DNA of 64,000 nt, taken from Exiguobacterium acetylicum. GTDB lineage: Bacteria > Bacillota > Bacilli > Exiguobacteriales > Exiguobacteriaceae. The stretch spans positions 1,576,001 through 1,640,000 of the forward strand of contig NZ_CP082333.1 of NCBI RefSeq assembly GCF_019890935.1, read 5' to 3'. Below the pieces are notes generated by a model. It made no database searches and had not been told where the DNA came from. It saw only the letters and a list, made by a program, of their open reading frames with translations. The translations under genes and the position numbers were made by a program. This document shows, in pieces, positions 16,755-24,237 of the stretch; position 1 is the first letter of the stretch, and the number at the start of each line of letters is the position of its first letter.

Positions 16755-17201
16755 TTAGAGACATGGTTTACAGCAGACGTCACTCTCGCCCATCTTCGTA
16801 TTCAGCAAGTCGATTGCCTGGAGGACATGTGCTTTTTCGAAGGAAGTCATTGATGAGAAGATGGAATCAAGATACGTGTTCATCTCTTCGTCAATGGCTT
16901 GAGCAACACGTAACCCTTTCTCGGACAGGCGAAGTAGGTGAATTCGCCGATCGTTGATCGCGGGACGCTTTACGAGTAGGTCCCGCTTAATCAATGTTTG
17001 CACTTGTCGGCTGAACGTAGTGATATCAAGAGCGAGTTGGTCCGCAATTTCTTGCATTGCGGAGTCAGGATGTTTGGCAACCTGATACAGCAGATGACTT
17101 TGAACGAGAGAAATTTCTTCTTCTAGGACGGCACAACAATTCTTATTCAATAATCCGAAGCGCCGGGTGAACGTTTGAAATAATTCACGCGTTTCATTCA
17201 T
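16755..17201 (-). CDS. Cysteine-rich MarR-family regulator
   Basis: A 148-residue winged-helix regulator. The DNA-binding part is QEIADQLALDITTFSRQVQTL with the wing at VKRPAINDRRIHLLRLS. Unusual features are paired cysteines near the N-terminus (C22-C23, LNKNCCAVLE) and a C-terminal C143-C144-x-x-C147 tail (SDVCCKPCL). These could form a thiolate site for arsenic(III), another soft metal or an oxidant. It leads a two-gene unit with the flavoprotein and is divergent from the ArsN1-like gene. TTGCAAATTGCAA in the shared intergenic region is a likely operator. Confidence 0.82.
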   Translation of the reverse strand: MNETRELFQTFTRRFGLLNKNCCAVLEEEISLVQSHLLYQVAKHPDSAMQEIADQLALDITTFSRQVQTLIKRDLLVKRPAINDRRIHLLRLSEKGLRVAQAIDEEMNTYLDSIFSSMTSFEKAHVLQAIDLLNTKMGESDVCCKPCL

Positions 17202-17253
17202 GTATAGCTCTCCTTTCGTTATTTTGCTTATGAATCAGTTATACGATATAAAG

Positions 17254-17266
17254 TTGCAAATTGCAA
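17254..17266. promoter_or_regulatory. Candidate MarR operator TTGCAAATTGCAA
   Basis: Two TTGCAA palindromes separated by one A lie 53 bp upstream of the MarR start and 56 bp upstream of the divergent acetyltransferase start. A third TTGCAA occurs at 16746-16751 between the MarR and flavoprotein genes. Regulation is inferred. Confidence 0.45.
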
Positions 17267-17321
17267 ATAATAAATATATGATTTTCTCATATTCAATTGT
17301 AAATCAGGGAGGGGGAATTCG

Positions 17322-17801
17322 ATGCTTGTTCGTTCGATGGAAGAGAAAGATCGTAGCACTGTGATAGCTATCTATCGTCAAGGAGTAGAAGAAGGAAACG
17401 CGACGTTCGAAACGATGATTCATGAGCAAGAGTGGTGGACAACGCTGATGCAATCTGAACGATTCGTTCTAGAGCAAGGTGGAAAAGTGATTGGCTGGGC
17501 TAAACTGGGATGTGTTTCTGAACGTCATGTCTACCGTGGCGTTCGAGAAGTCAGTATATATCTAGAGCGTTCCGCTCGAGGACTCGGTGGTGGACGATTC
17601 TTAATGGAGGCATTGATCACCTATGCGGACGCCAACGGGATATGGACGCTTCAATCACACATGTTCCCAGAAAACATCGCAAGCAGACGGCTGCATGAGC
17701 GACTTGGGTTCGAGCTAGTCGGTCGACGACGTGCCATCGCACAGCATCATGGTGTCTGGCGAGACACGTTGTTGTTGGAGCGACGAAATGACCTCCGGTA
17801 A
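17322..17801 (+). CDS. ArsN1/phosphinothricin-type N-acetyltransferase
   Basis: A 159-residue GNAT of the PAT/Bar and ArsN1 group. Characteristic blocks are IAIYRQGVEEGNATFETMI, VIGWAKLG, REVSIYLERSARGLGGGRFL (acetyl-CoA loop), LQSHMFPENIASRRLHERLG and GVWRDTLLLERR. Family members acetylate the amino group of phosphinothricin, methionine sulfoximine or arsinothricin. The neighbours (cysteine-rich MarR, ArsO-like flavoprotein) favour an arsenical substrate, but this is inference. It is divergent from the MarR gene. RBS GGGAGGGGGAATTC lies before the ATG. Confidence 0.8.
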   Translation: MLVRSMEEKDRSTVIAIYRQGVEEGNATFETMIHEQEWWTTLMQSERFVLEQGGKVIGWAKLGCVSERHVYRGVREVSIYLERSARGLGGGRFLMEALITYADANGIWTLQSHMFPENIASRRLHERLGFELVGRRRAIAQHHGVWRDTLLLERRNDLR

Positions 17802-17851
17802 TGTAGTGATGTTTCCGCGTTTGATTGTTCAATTCAATTTTTCTACCATGA

Positions 17852-17881
17852 CCTACCTTCGCTGAAGCGAGGGTTTTTTAG
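17852..17881 (+). terminator. Terminator after the ArsN1-like gene
   Basis: ACCTTCGCT pairs imperfectly with AGCGAGGGT around a 2-base spacer and is followed by TTTTTTAG. Confidence 0.65.
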
Positions 17882-17955
17882 TTTATCCGTCGATGGAAGA
17901 AGGAAAGTACTAAAGACGAATGATGCTACTTAAAATGACGGAGGAGGATGGACGG

Positions 17956-18573
17956 ATGTTGCACGCTTTATTTTTAAACTGCACCTTAAAAGCATCACGT
18001 GAACCATCGAATACGGAGGCACTGATCCGTGACGTGATCGCATATTGGAAACAGGAGGACGTCACTTCAGAAATTGTCCGCATCGTCGATCACCAAGTCG
18101 CGTTCGGCGTCACGGAAGACGAAGGCAACGGGGATGAATGGCCCGTGATTTTCGAAAAGGTGAAACGAGCGGATATCGTCGTCATCGGAACACCGCTCTG
18201 GCTGGGGGAAAAAAGTAGTGTTGCGACGCAAGTCATTGAACGATTATACGGAGGAAGCGGCTTGACGAACGATCTCGGACAAGCGATCTACTACAACAAG
18301 GTCGGTGGCGTCATCGTCACGGGGAATGAAGATGGAGCTAAACATGCGTCCGCTTCCATCTTGTACGGTCTGTCGCATATCGGCTTTACGATTCCGCCGA
18401 ACGTCGATGCTTACTGGGTCGGTGAAGCGGGACCAGGACCATCGTACATCGAAGCAGGACGGAACAACGACTTTACGAAGCGACACGCACAGTTTTTAGC
18501 TGCCAACCTATACCATTTTGCGAAGATGTTAAAGGAACATCCGATTCCAGCAGAAGGGAATGTGATGGAATGA
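17956..18573 (+). CDS. Flavodoxin-family FMN oxidoreductase
   Basis: A 205-residue protein of the NADPH-dependent FMN reductase/flavodoxin group. It opens with LFLNCTLKASREPSNTEALI, the FMN phosphate-binding loop. The second conserved region is RADIVVIGTPLWLGEKSSVA and the third is VGGVIVTGNEDGAKHASASI. It probably reduces quinones, nitro or azo compounds. ATG 17956 is preferred because GGAGGATGG precedes it; the ATG at 17920 has no good site. The lipoprotein gene after it overlaps its stop codon (ATGA), so the two form an operon. Confidence 0.85.
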   Translation: MLHALFLNCTLKASREPSNTEALIRDVIAYWKQEDVTSEIVRIVDHQVAFGVTEDEGNGDEWPVIFEKVKRADIVVIGTPLWLGEKSSVATQVIERLYGGSGLTNDLGQAIYYNKVGGVIVTGNEDGAKHASASILYGLSHIGFTIPPNVDAYWVGEAGPGPSYIEAGRNNDFTKRHAQFLAANLYHFAKMLKEHPIPAEGNVME

Positions 18574-19055
18574 AAAAACAACGTTTAACAGGGTACGGTG
18601 TCGCGACATTGTTCGCGATGAGTTTAATGCTTGCAGGTTGCGGAAATGACGAAACGTCGACGGACAAGGTCGAAGAAGGATCAACGAATTCGAACACAAC
18701 CGACGATACGATGCAAGACAAGGATACGGTAACGAAAAATGCCGACACGGATTATGGCTTCAACAGTTTGTCGATTGAAGCGGACGTTGAAGGGGATAAC
18801 GATGCCATTGATATCAGCTATGATCGGGATAATGACGGAACGGAAGCGGAATATCGCTATAAAGGGGGGCAAAAGCAAGGAGACGACGCGATGGCGGAAC
18901 TCGACGCAAAGTTCAAGAACTTAAAGATTGATGCGGATACATCTGAAAAAGAGGTCATCAGTGAGGTTGAGCGTGTGTTTGCGATTCAAGATGCTTCCCG
19001 CTTAGAGGTTGAAATCGAATTCTCAGACGGAACCGAAAAAGAATATAAAAAATAA
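18570..19055 (+). CDS. YusW-like lipoprotein
   Basis: A 161-residue secreted lipoprotein. A lipobox LAGC (SLMLAGCGND) ends a standard signal peptide; the mature protein begins with an acidic Ser/Thr/Asp linker. The C-terminal ~100 residues (YGFNSLSIEADVEGDNDAID ... ASRLEVEIEFSDGTEKEYKK) match the YusW family of Bacillales, whose function is unknown. It is anchored on the outer face of the membrane. Translationally coupled to the flavodoxin-like gene. Confidence 0.78.
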   Translation: MKKQRLTGYGVATLFAMSLMLAGCGNDETSTDKVEEGSTNSNTTDDTMQDKDTVTKNADTDYGFNSLSIEADVEGDNDAIDISYDRDNDGTEAEYRYKGGQKQGDDAMAELDAKFKNLKIDADTSEKEVISEVERVFAIQDASRLEVEIEFSDGTEKEYKK

Positions 19056-19056
19056 G

Positions 19057-19095
19057 CAACAGGTCTGCGCCCGTAAGGGGTGTAGACCTGTTGTC
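19057..19095. terminator. Bidirectional terminator between YusW-like and nuclease-fold genes
   Basis: CAACAGGTCT (19057-19066) is perfectly complementary to AGACCTGTTG (19084-19093). Confidence 0.75.
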
Positions 19096-19881
19096 TTAGT
19101 GTAGCGTCACATGAGCGAGGACACCGTAATGATCGCTCGGTACAAGGTGATGCGGCAGTCTATGATTTCCGATCAGCTGGACGTTCTGTAAGGTCACCTG
19201 TGAAAGCGAACGCTGACAGAGTAACCAATCATATCGAACGGGGCTTGTGATGCCGTCGTTCTTCCTTGCGTACGGATTCGTCACAGAATCAAGCGTTGCG
19301 GCGGCAATTTGTCCTGTACGAGCGGCAAAACTACCGGCGAGATCGACCCATTCCTTAAGCGCGGCGTGATGCAGAGCGGAGTGTGGACCATCATTAAAGT
19401 CACCGCCTAAGAACTCGATCGTCGTGTCATCCGTCTGCGAGGCAATCCATTCGTTGACGAATCGAAGTTGATCGAGTCGAATGTCTGAAGCACGCCAGTT
19501 GAAATGAATGTTCGTCACGGCAAAACGAACACCCTCAATCGAAAACGGGATCCGAATCGCACAGTGGTGGTTGATGTTTGCTGTCGCAGCGGCACTCGAA
19601 TCGGTTCGTTCAAACGGTAATTTCGTCAGAATGGCAAGTCCTTCGTCCGGTGAATCCATGTAAGGATCCATCATCATATACGGATAACCGGTCGCCTCTG
19701 CGAGGTGCTCAGCGATCGAGACGAATGGTTCATCCGGATGAAACGTCGACATGACTTCTTGCAGGAGGAGAATATCCGGTTGGTGTTGCTTGATCTCCGC
19801 GCATAACGCCTCGAACCGTTCTTGTCGTTTGTGCGGGTGATGCCAGATGTTATATGTCGCAATCGATAACGAAAGACTCAT
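19096..19881 (-). CDS. Endonuclease/exonuclease/phosphatase-fold protein
   Basis: A 261-residue EEP-fold hydrolase. Metal and catalytic motifs: IATYNIWHHP (Asn), ILLLQEVMS (Glu), INHHCAIRIPF, LGGDFNDGPHSAL (Asp-x-Asn) and LVPSDHYGVLAHV (SDH). The family includes DNases, sphingomyelinases and inositol phosphatases; no signal peptide is visible, so it is cytoplasmic and its substrate open. I start it at ATG 19881, which overlaps the stop of the upstream GNAT gene (ATGA), so the pair is a coupled operon. Confidence 0.83.
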   Translation of the reverse strand: MSLSLSIATYNIWHHPHKRQERFEALCAEIKQHQPDILLLQEVMSTFHPDEPFVSIAEHLAEATGYPYMMMDPYMDSPDEGLAILTKLPFERTDSSAAATANINHHCAIRIPFSIEGVRFAVTNIHFNWRASDIRLDQLRFVNEWIASQTDDTTIEFLGGDFNDGPHSALHHAALKEWVDLAGSFAARTGQIAAATLDSVTNPYARKNDGITSPVRYDWLLCQRSLSQVTLQNVQLIGNHRLPHHLVPSDHYGVLAHVTLH

Positions 19882-20408
19882 AGCTGTAAGCCCATCAGAA
19901 CCGTATCGTAAAAGCAACCGTCCGATAGTAACCGGTCATGACGCAGTCGTCCTTCTTCTTGAAATCCATGTCGCTGATAGAGACGAATGGCGCCGAGGTT
20001 CGTCTCGACGACCTCGAGCTGAATTTTTTGCAGGGATTGCGCTTTTGCCCAAGCAATCATTCGTTCCAGCAGTTGGGTACCGATTCCTTGCCCCCAGTCG
20101 GATTGAAGTACACCGAGTCCAAATGATGCCTTGTGCGCGAAACGTTTTAAATGAAAACCACGACATCGGGCGTAGGCGATGAGTCGTCCATCGCGCTCGA
20201 CGACGAGGATACGATCCGGAACCGAGGAAGCGCGTAACTGATCTGCGAAATCCGTCGCGGTCATCACGTCCTCACCAGGCATTCGGTCGAAGTATTCCGT
20301 TTCCGCATCGAGTGTTTGGCGGAGTTCAGCGAGGGCTTCAGCGTCACTGAGTCGAGCCGGTCGAATCTGGTACCGTTGTGTATCGAACGAGTGGTGCATC
20401 GTCTGCAT
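19878..20408 (-). CDS. GNAT-family N-acetyltransferase
   Basis: A 176-residue acetyltransferase. It opens with QIRPARLSDAEALAELRQTL; the acetyl-CoA loop is LGVLQSDWGQGIGTQLLERM and the C-terminal motif is NLGAIRLYQRHGFQEEGRLR with YDTVLMGL. This resembles the phosphinothricin/RimI-like YkkB-type group; substrate unknown. RBS CGGAGG precedes the ATG. Confidence 0.85.
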   Translation of the reverse strand: MQTMHHSFDTQRYQIRPARLSDAEALAELRQTLDAETEYFDRMPGEDVMTATDFADQLRASSVPDRILVVERDGRLIAYARCRGFHLKRFAHKASFGLGVLQSDWGQGIGTQLLERMIAWAKAQSLQKIQLEVVETNLGAIRLYQRHGFQEEGRLRHDRLLSDGCFYDTVLMGLQL

Positions 20409-20487
20409 ATGTAATCCTCCGATCTAAATGGAATATGCTATCATTATGGCAGGAATGGTATCATTTGTAAATTTAAGGAGAGAAGAA

Positions 20488-20655
20488 ATGAAATCAATTA
20501 GGGTCAGAACAATACGAAGGAATAACTCAAAAAAGAATGATTCGTCTTTTTGCATTTTTTCTATCGGAGATTCGTGTGACGCGCCATTTTTTACAAAGAT
20601 AAGGGTGACAGATGATTATTCTGCCACCCTTATCTTTGTAGAGAATAATTTATGA
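20488..20655 (+). pseudogene. Possible short ORF or gene remnant with intact ribosome site
   Basis: A 55-codon frame follows AAGGAG with ideal spacing and starts MKSIRVRTIRRNNSKKND. Its last third is made by a large inverted repeat that looks like a terminator, which argues against a normal protein. The arrangement (promoter-like AT-rich region, ribosome site, start, terminator) resembles the two ends of a deleted gene. Could also be a small regulatory RNA. Nothing else is visible in 20409-20687. Confidence 0.25.
20592..20640. repeat. Perfect 16-bp inverted repeat (hairpin)
   Basis: TACAAAGATAAGGGTG (20592-20607) and CACCCTTATCTTTGTA (20625-20640) are exact complements, with an inner CAGA/TCTG extension. 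AT-rich outer arms give a terminator-like structure on both strands. Confidence 0.7.
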
Positions 20656-20687
20656 ATCACCCTCCATGATGTGTTCAACAAATGTTG

Positions 20688-21149
20688 TTAACGCCGGACG
20701 TGCACGATCCAAGCCGACATGTACGTCAGTGTTCCGATCGATAAGACAAGAGCAATCGCAAAAAACGGAAACGCTGGATACAGTTGAAGTAACGGTTGCT
20801 CGAACAAAAAGGCAATCATCAGGACGGGAAGACTGATCATAAAAGCAACGTACGCTGCTCGAGTCGCTTTACCGGTGATCAGTGCCTCACGTTCGTCGGA
20901 GTCGGAAAATTCTGCTGTTGCGAACGAACGCGATCGGTCTTCTCGTAAGAAATAGCTGACGATCGAGAGGACAATCGCAATCACTAGCACTGGAAGGACA
21001 CCCATTACATCTAATTTCAGCGACAATCCCGTACCGGATACAGGATCATCTTGAAATAACTGCAGATTAGCATGAATGACACTAATGAGATAAGCAGCTA
21101 AAAAGTAGAGACAACAATTAAGTAAAGATTGAGTGACGACACGTTTCAT
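20688..21149 (-). CDS. Four-TM membrane protein paired with an XRE regulator
   Basis: 153 residues with about four membrane segments (SLLNCCLYFLAAYLISVI; VMGVLPVLVIAIVLSIVSYF; YVAFMISLPVLMIAFLF; FFAIALVLSIGTLTYMSAWI) and a charged loop SRSFATAEFSDSDEREALI. Its start overlaps the stop of the XRE gene (ATGA), so they are co-translated. Such two-gene units, a small HTH protein plus a multi-TM protein, are common in Bacillota; no function is known. Confidence 0.7.
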   Translation of the reverse strand: MKRVVTQSLLNCCLYFLAAYLISVIHANLQLFQDDPVSGTGLSLKLDVMGVLPVLVIAIVLSIVSYFLREDRSRSFATAEFSDSDEREALITGKATRAAYVAFMISLPVLMIAFLFEQPLLQLYPAFPFFAIALVLSIGTLTYMSAWIVHVRR

Positions 21150-21355
21150 CGGGATTCCTCCTCTAATTGAAATAGTTCTTCGATCGGGCAATCAAAGACG
21201 CGGGCAATCTGCATCGCGAGTAAGAGCGACGGCGTATAGCTCCCTTTTTCAAGCGAGATGACGGTCTGGCGAGTCACACCGATTCGTTCCGCGAACTGCT
21301 CTTGTGTCCACTTGTGCTGTTGACGATAGAGGCGGACATGGTTCGTCAGTTTCAT
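21146..21355 (-). CDS. XRE-family helix-turn-helix regulator
   Basis: A 69-residue Cro/CI-type HTH protein: RLYRQQHKWTQEQFAERIGV then TRQTVISLEKGSYTPSLLLA and AMQIARVFDCPIEELFQLEE. It is a minimal YgzD/YozG-like regulator without a sensor domain. It is coupled to the four-TM protein. Two TTTACA-n-TGTAAA palindromes upstream are probable autoregulatory sites. Confidence 0.88.
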   Translation of the reverse strand: MKLTNHVRLYRQQHKWTQEQFAERIGVTRQTVISLEKGSYTPSLLLAMQIARVFDCPIEELFQLEEESR

Positions 21356-21377
21356 CTGACGACCTCCTTTCCAGTTG

Positions 21378-21411
21378 TTTACATTGTAAAGTCAGTTTTA
21401 CATTTTGTAAA
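21378..21411. promoter_or_regulatory. Tandem palindromic operators for the XRE regulator
   Basis: TTTACATTGTAAA (21378-21390) and TTTACATTTTGTAAA (21397-21411) are near-perfect dyads 23-56 bp upstream of the XRE start. A weaker third copy is at 21418-21436. Together they cover the likely promoter. Confidence 0.6.
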
Positions 21412-21433
21412 GTAGACTTTACGTCATGTATGT

Positions 21434-21464
21434 AAAAAATGGAGCTGACTCAAAAGTCAACTCC
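21434..21464 (-). terminator. Terminator of the small membrane protein gene
   Basis: On the minus strand GGAGTTGACT and AGTCAGCTCC form a stem with one mismatch and run into ATTTTTTAC. Confidence 0.75.
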
Positions 21465-21525
21465 AGTCATGTGATGATCATCTAAGTCATTCCAGAGGAT
21501 CAGTCCTTCGAAGCCTAAGTGAATA

Positions 21526-21807
21526 TTAAAATACGTAAGGTGTCAAAATGACAGCCGTGAGACAAGCGAACGTCGTCCATCCCTGATGATGATGTAAGGA
21601 TAAGAAAAGCGTGACCAGCCCAGTGATCGTCATACCGGATAAAATCCATCCTAGCCCAAACTCCGTGCTATTCGAAGCAATCGGGATGCTTAATAAGTAA
21701 GCTGTCGCGTGTGGAAAGAAACCGATGGTATCTAACAGGATACCGCCAAAGACACCAGTTAGCAGCAAGCCGATCGACAGACGAAATAGTGCGTTGCGTT
21801 TAATCAT
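21526..21807 (-). CDS. Small three-TM membrane protein, unknown function
   Basis: 93 residues starting at ATG 21807, seven bases after TAGGAG. Three hydrophobic segments (FRLSIGLLLTGVFGGILL; LGWILSGMTITGLVTLFLSL; TTFACLTAVILTPYVF) with a short HHHQGW loop. No family recognised. Confidence 0.55.
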   Translation of the reverse strand: MIKRNALFRLSIGLLLTGVFGGILLDTIGFFPHATAYLLSIPIASNSTEFGLGWILSGMTITGLVTLFLSLHHHQGWTTFACLTAVILTPYVF

Positions 21808-22019
21808 ATGCATACTCCTATTCTGTTTGGTTGACGCAAGAAATCCTACTTTGCGCCTATTCAATATGTTTCTACAAAAAGCGATGAATTCCTTTCTGTT
21901 ATCTATCCCTGAACTTTATCAAAAATCCTCGCTTCTGCACATCAATCGGAATATTCAGATAATTATCGGGTATTCTGTTGAAAACGCCATCGCCGATTCA
22001 GTGGAAAGGAGAAGAGAAG

Positions 22020-22196
22020 ATGATGCCTGAACTGATACCGGATGACCGGGAGCTCGAACGAAGGATTCGGATCGTCCATCTATTGCGAAAACTGGGGAAG
22101 ACGGACGAAGCGATTGCCCGATCCTTGTATGTTTCGATTGAATGGGTTCAATCGATTTATGAAGAAGACGACTGGCAGCAAATGCAATCATCCTAA
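22020..22196 (+). CDS. Small HTH-like protein
   Basis: 58 residues: LERRIRIVHLLRKLGKTDEA then IARSLYVSIEWVQSIYEEDD. The second half reads like a helix-turn-helix (K-T-D-E-A-I-A-R-S-L-Y-V-S-I-E-W-V). Too short for a full regulator, so either a minimal DNA-binding peptide or an adaptor. RBS AAAGGAG and a terminator right after support it as a real gene. Confidence 0.55.
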   Translation: MMPELIPDDRELERRIRIVHLLRKLGKTDEAIARSLYVSIEWVQSIYEEDDWQQMQSS

Positions 22197-22198
22197 GG

Positions 22199-22223
22199 CA
22201 AGGACGTCTCGTCCTTGTTTTTT
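22199..22223 (+). terminator. Terminator after the small HTH-like gene
   Basis: CAAGGACG (22199-22206), 3-base loop, CGTCCTTG (22210-22217), then TTTTTT. Confidence 0.85.
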
Positions 22224-22276
22224 CGCGTGTTCCGGTATACTAAAACAAGCATCTTAAATCGAGAGGATGAAGTGAA

Positions 22277-23329
22277 ATGAACGTTGCCATCATTGGAGCA
22301 GGAATCAGTGGTTTGTATCTCGCGACGCGTATGCAGGAGCTTGGACACGACGTGACGATCTATGAAGCACGCGACCGAATCGGCGGGAGAATTGAGACGG
22401 TCGATTTCAACTTAGCAGGACAAGCATATGCGTTTGACCTTGGACCGACTTGGTTTTGGCCGGACAGCGAACCACTGATGGTTGATTTGATCCATCGATT
22501 CGATTTACCGACACTGGAACAATATACGACGGGTGCGCTTCGACTTGAACGGGCTAACGGCATCGAGGCGCATGTGGTTGCGAATCAACCGACGGCGCTT
22601 CGCCTTCGTGACGGAATCCGCTCCGTTGCTACGGCACTTGCTGCACGACTCACACCGGGAACGATTCGACTCAAGTCTCCCGTCAGTCAGATTGATGTCA
22701 CGAACCGGAGGGTCATCAGTTCAGGAAGGAAGAGTCAACCGTTCGATGAGATCGTTCTCGCACTCCCACCACGTTTAGCGGCAAGACTATCGTATGTGCC
22801 AGCTTTACCTGAAGCAGTCCTGGATGAACTCGAAGCATTACCGACCTGGATGGCGCAGCAAGCGAAATGTCTGATTTTTTACGAGAATCCGTTTTGGCGT
22901 GATTCGGGCTTGTCCGGTCAGGCAATCAGCTGGACTGGGATGGTGCAAGAGATTCATGACGCTTCCCCACAAGACGGACCGGGAGCGTTGTTCGGTTTTT
23001 TCCGGACGCCGGCACGTGAACGACGGTTATTGACCGAGGCGGAAATCAAGGAAACGGTACTCGCGCAGCTGGTTCGTCTGTTCGGTGAACAAGCGCGTCA
23101 GTCGATTGGTTGGGCATATAAAGACTGGTCGACGGATAGTTGGACAGCAACACGAGCCGATGCAGCACCGCTCGTGGATTTCCCGGCATATCATGCCGTT
23201 AATATCGGAGTGGAGCATGCAGCGATTTCACTGATTGGGACAGAGACCGATCCAAGTTATGGTGGACACTTAGAAGGCGCCTTACGATCCGTTGAACGCT
23301 ATTTAGAAAAGAGAGGAGCAGAAAAATGA
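22277..23329 (+). CDS. FAD-dependent amine oxidase-like oxidoreductase
   Basis: A 350-residue flavoprotein of the flavin monoamine oxidase/protoporphyrinogen oxidase-like group. The Rossmann motif is VAIIGAGISGLYLATRMQEL with the family extension YEARDRIGGRIETV. The C-terminal FAD contact is SLIGTETDPSYGGHLEGAL. It is shorter than most (~450 residues) by loss of part of the substrate domain. First gene of a tight operon: its stop overlaps the PhzF-like start. Substrate unknown. Confidence 0.83.
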   Translation: MNVAIIGAGISGLYLATRMQELGHDVTIYEARDRIGGRIETVDFNLAGQAYAFDLGPTWFWPDSEPLMVDLIHRFDLPTLEQYTTGALRLERANGIEAHVVANQPTALRLRDGIRSVATALAARLTPGTIRLKSPVSQIDVTNRRVISSGRKSQPFDEIVLALPPRLAARLSYVPALPEAVLDELEALPTWMAQQAKCLIFYENPFWRDSGLSGQAISWTGMVQEIHDASPQDGPGALFGFFRTPARERRLLTEAEIKETVLAQLVRLFGEQARQSIGWAYKDWSTDSWTATRADAAPLVDFPAYHAVNIGVEHAAISLIGTETDPSYGGHLEGALRSVERYLEKRGAEK

Positions 23330-24237
23330 TCGAGACGCTACATTATGATGTGTTCACAACGACGCCAGGTAGCGGTAATCCAGCTGGGGTCGTCTTAGAC
23401 GCCGATCAATTGACTGAGGCGGAAATGCAACGAATCGCTCGTACGAATGGCTTTACCGAGACGACGTTCGTCCTGTCATCCGAGCAAGCGGACTACCGCA
23501 TGCGCTACTTTGCACCGGAACGGGAAATGGACTTATGCGGACATGGCACGATCGCTGCATTGACGGCACTTGATTCAAAAATCAGTTTATCTACGGCATG
23601 TCAGATCGAGACAAAGTCAGGCATCTTGCCAGTGATGCGTTTAGCGAACGGCATGTTACGCTTGCAACAGGGACAACCACGATTACATCAGTTTGACGGT
23701 GACATAAAGCACGTTCTAGCCGCGATTGGTCTTGAATTGACACATCTCGATGACCGATGGCCAATCGTATACGGCAGTACTGGGAACTGGACACTGCTCC
23801 TCCCGATTCGTCGACTTGAGGACTTCCACCGGATGATACCGGATAACCAAAGCTTTGCCACCGTGTTGACCGATCTCCCACAAGCCTCGATTCATCCGAT
23901 TTGTTTCGATACATATGACCGACAAGCGACGATCCACGGACGTCACTTCTCGGCAACAGGAGCAGGGAGCATCGAAGATCCGGTTACGGGAACAGCGAGT
24001 GGTGTGATGGGTGTCTATTATCGAAAATTCATCCAGCCACTTGAAACGGAAACAGCGATCATCGTCGAACAAGGACACGAGATGGGACGACCCGGACAGG
24101 TCGGAATCCGTATTTCTGGCGAAGGTCTTGATCACAGCCAATGGAAAGTCGAGATGGACGGGCAAGCCGTCTTTGTCGACGTCAAGAGAGTGGGAGAGGA
24201 AGAGGCAGATGTTGAAACATTTCATTTGGGATTTTGA
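23326..24237 (+). CDS. PhzF-family isomerase/epimerase
   Basis: A 303-residue protein with the diaminopimelate epimerase-like fold. Family motifs are VFTTTPGSGNPAGVVLDAD, TNGFTETTFVL with the catalytic Glu, REMDLCGHGTIAAL and SIEDPVTGTASGVMGVYY. PhzF proteins isomerise substituted dihydroanthranilates; most family members have unknown substrates. Its start is coupled (ATGA) to the amine oxidase-like gene, and its 3' end overlaps the HAD gene by 29 bp. Confidence 0.9.
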   Translation: MIETLHYDVFTTTPGSGNPAGVVLDADQLTEAEMQRIARTNGFTETTFVLSSEQADYRMRYFAPEREMDLCGHGTIAALTALDSKISLSTACQIETKSGILPVMRLANGMLRLQQGQPRLHQFDGDIKHVLAAIGLELTHLDDRWPIVYGSTGNWTLLLPIRRLEDFHRMIPDNQSFATVLTDLPQASIHPICFDTYDRQATIHGRHFSATGAGSIEDPVTGTASGVMGVYYRKFIQPLETETAIIVEQGHEMGRPGQVGIRISGEGLDHSQWKVEMDGQAVFVDVKRVGEEEADVETFHLGF

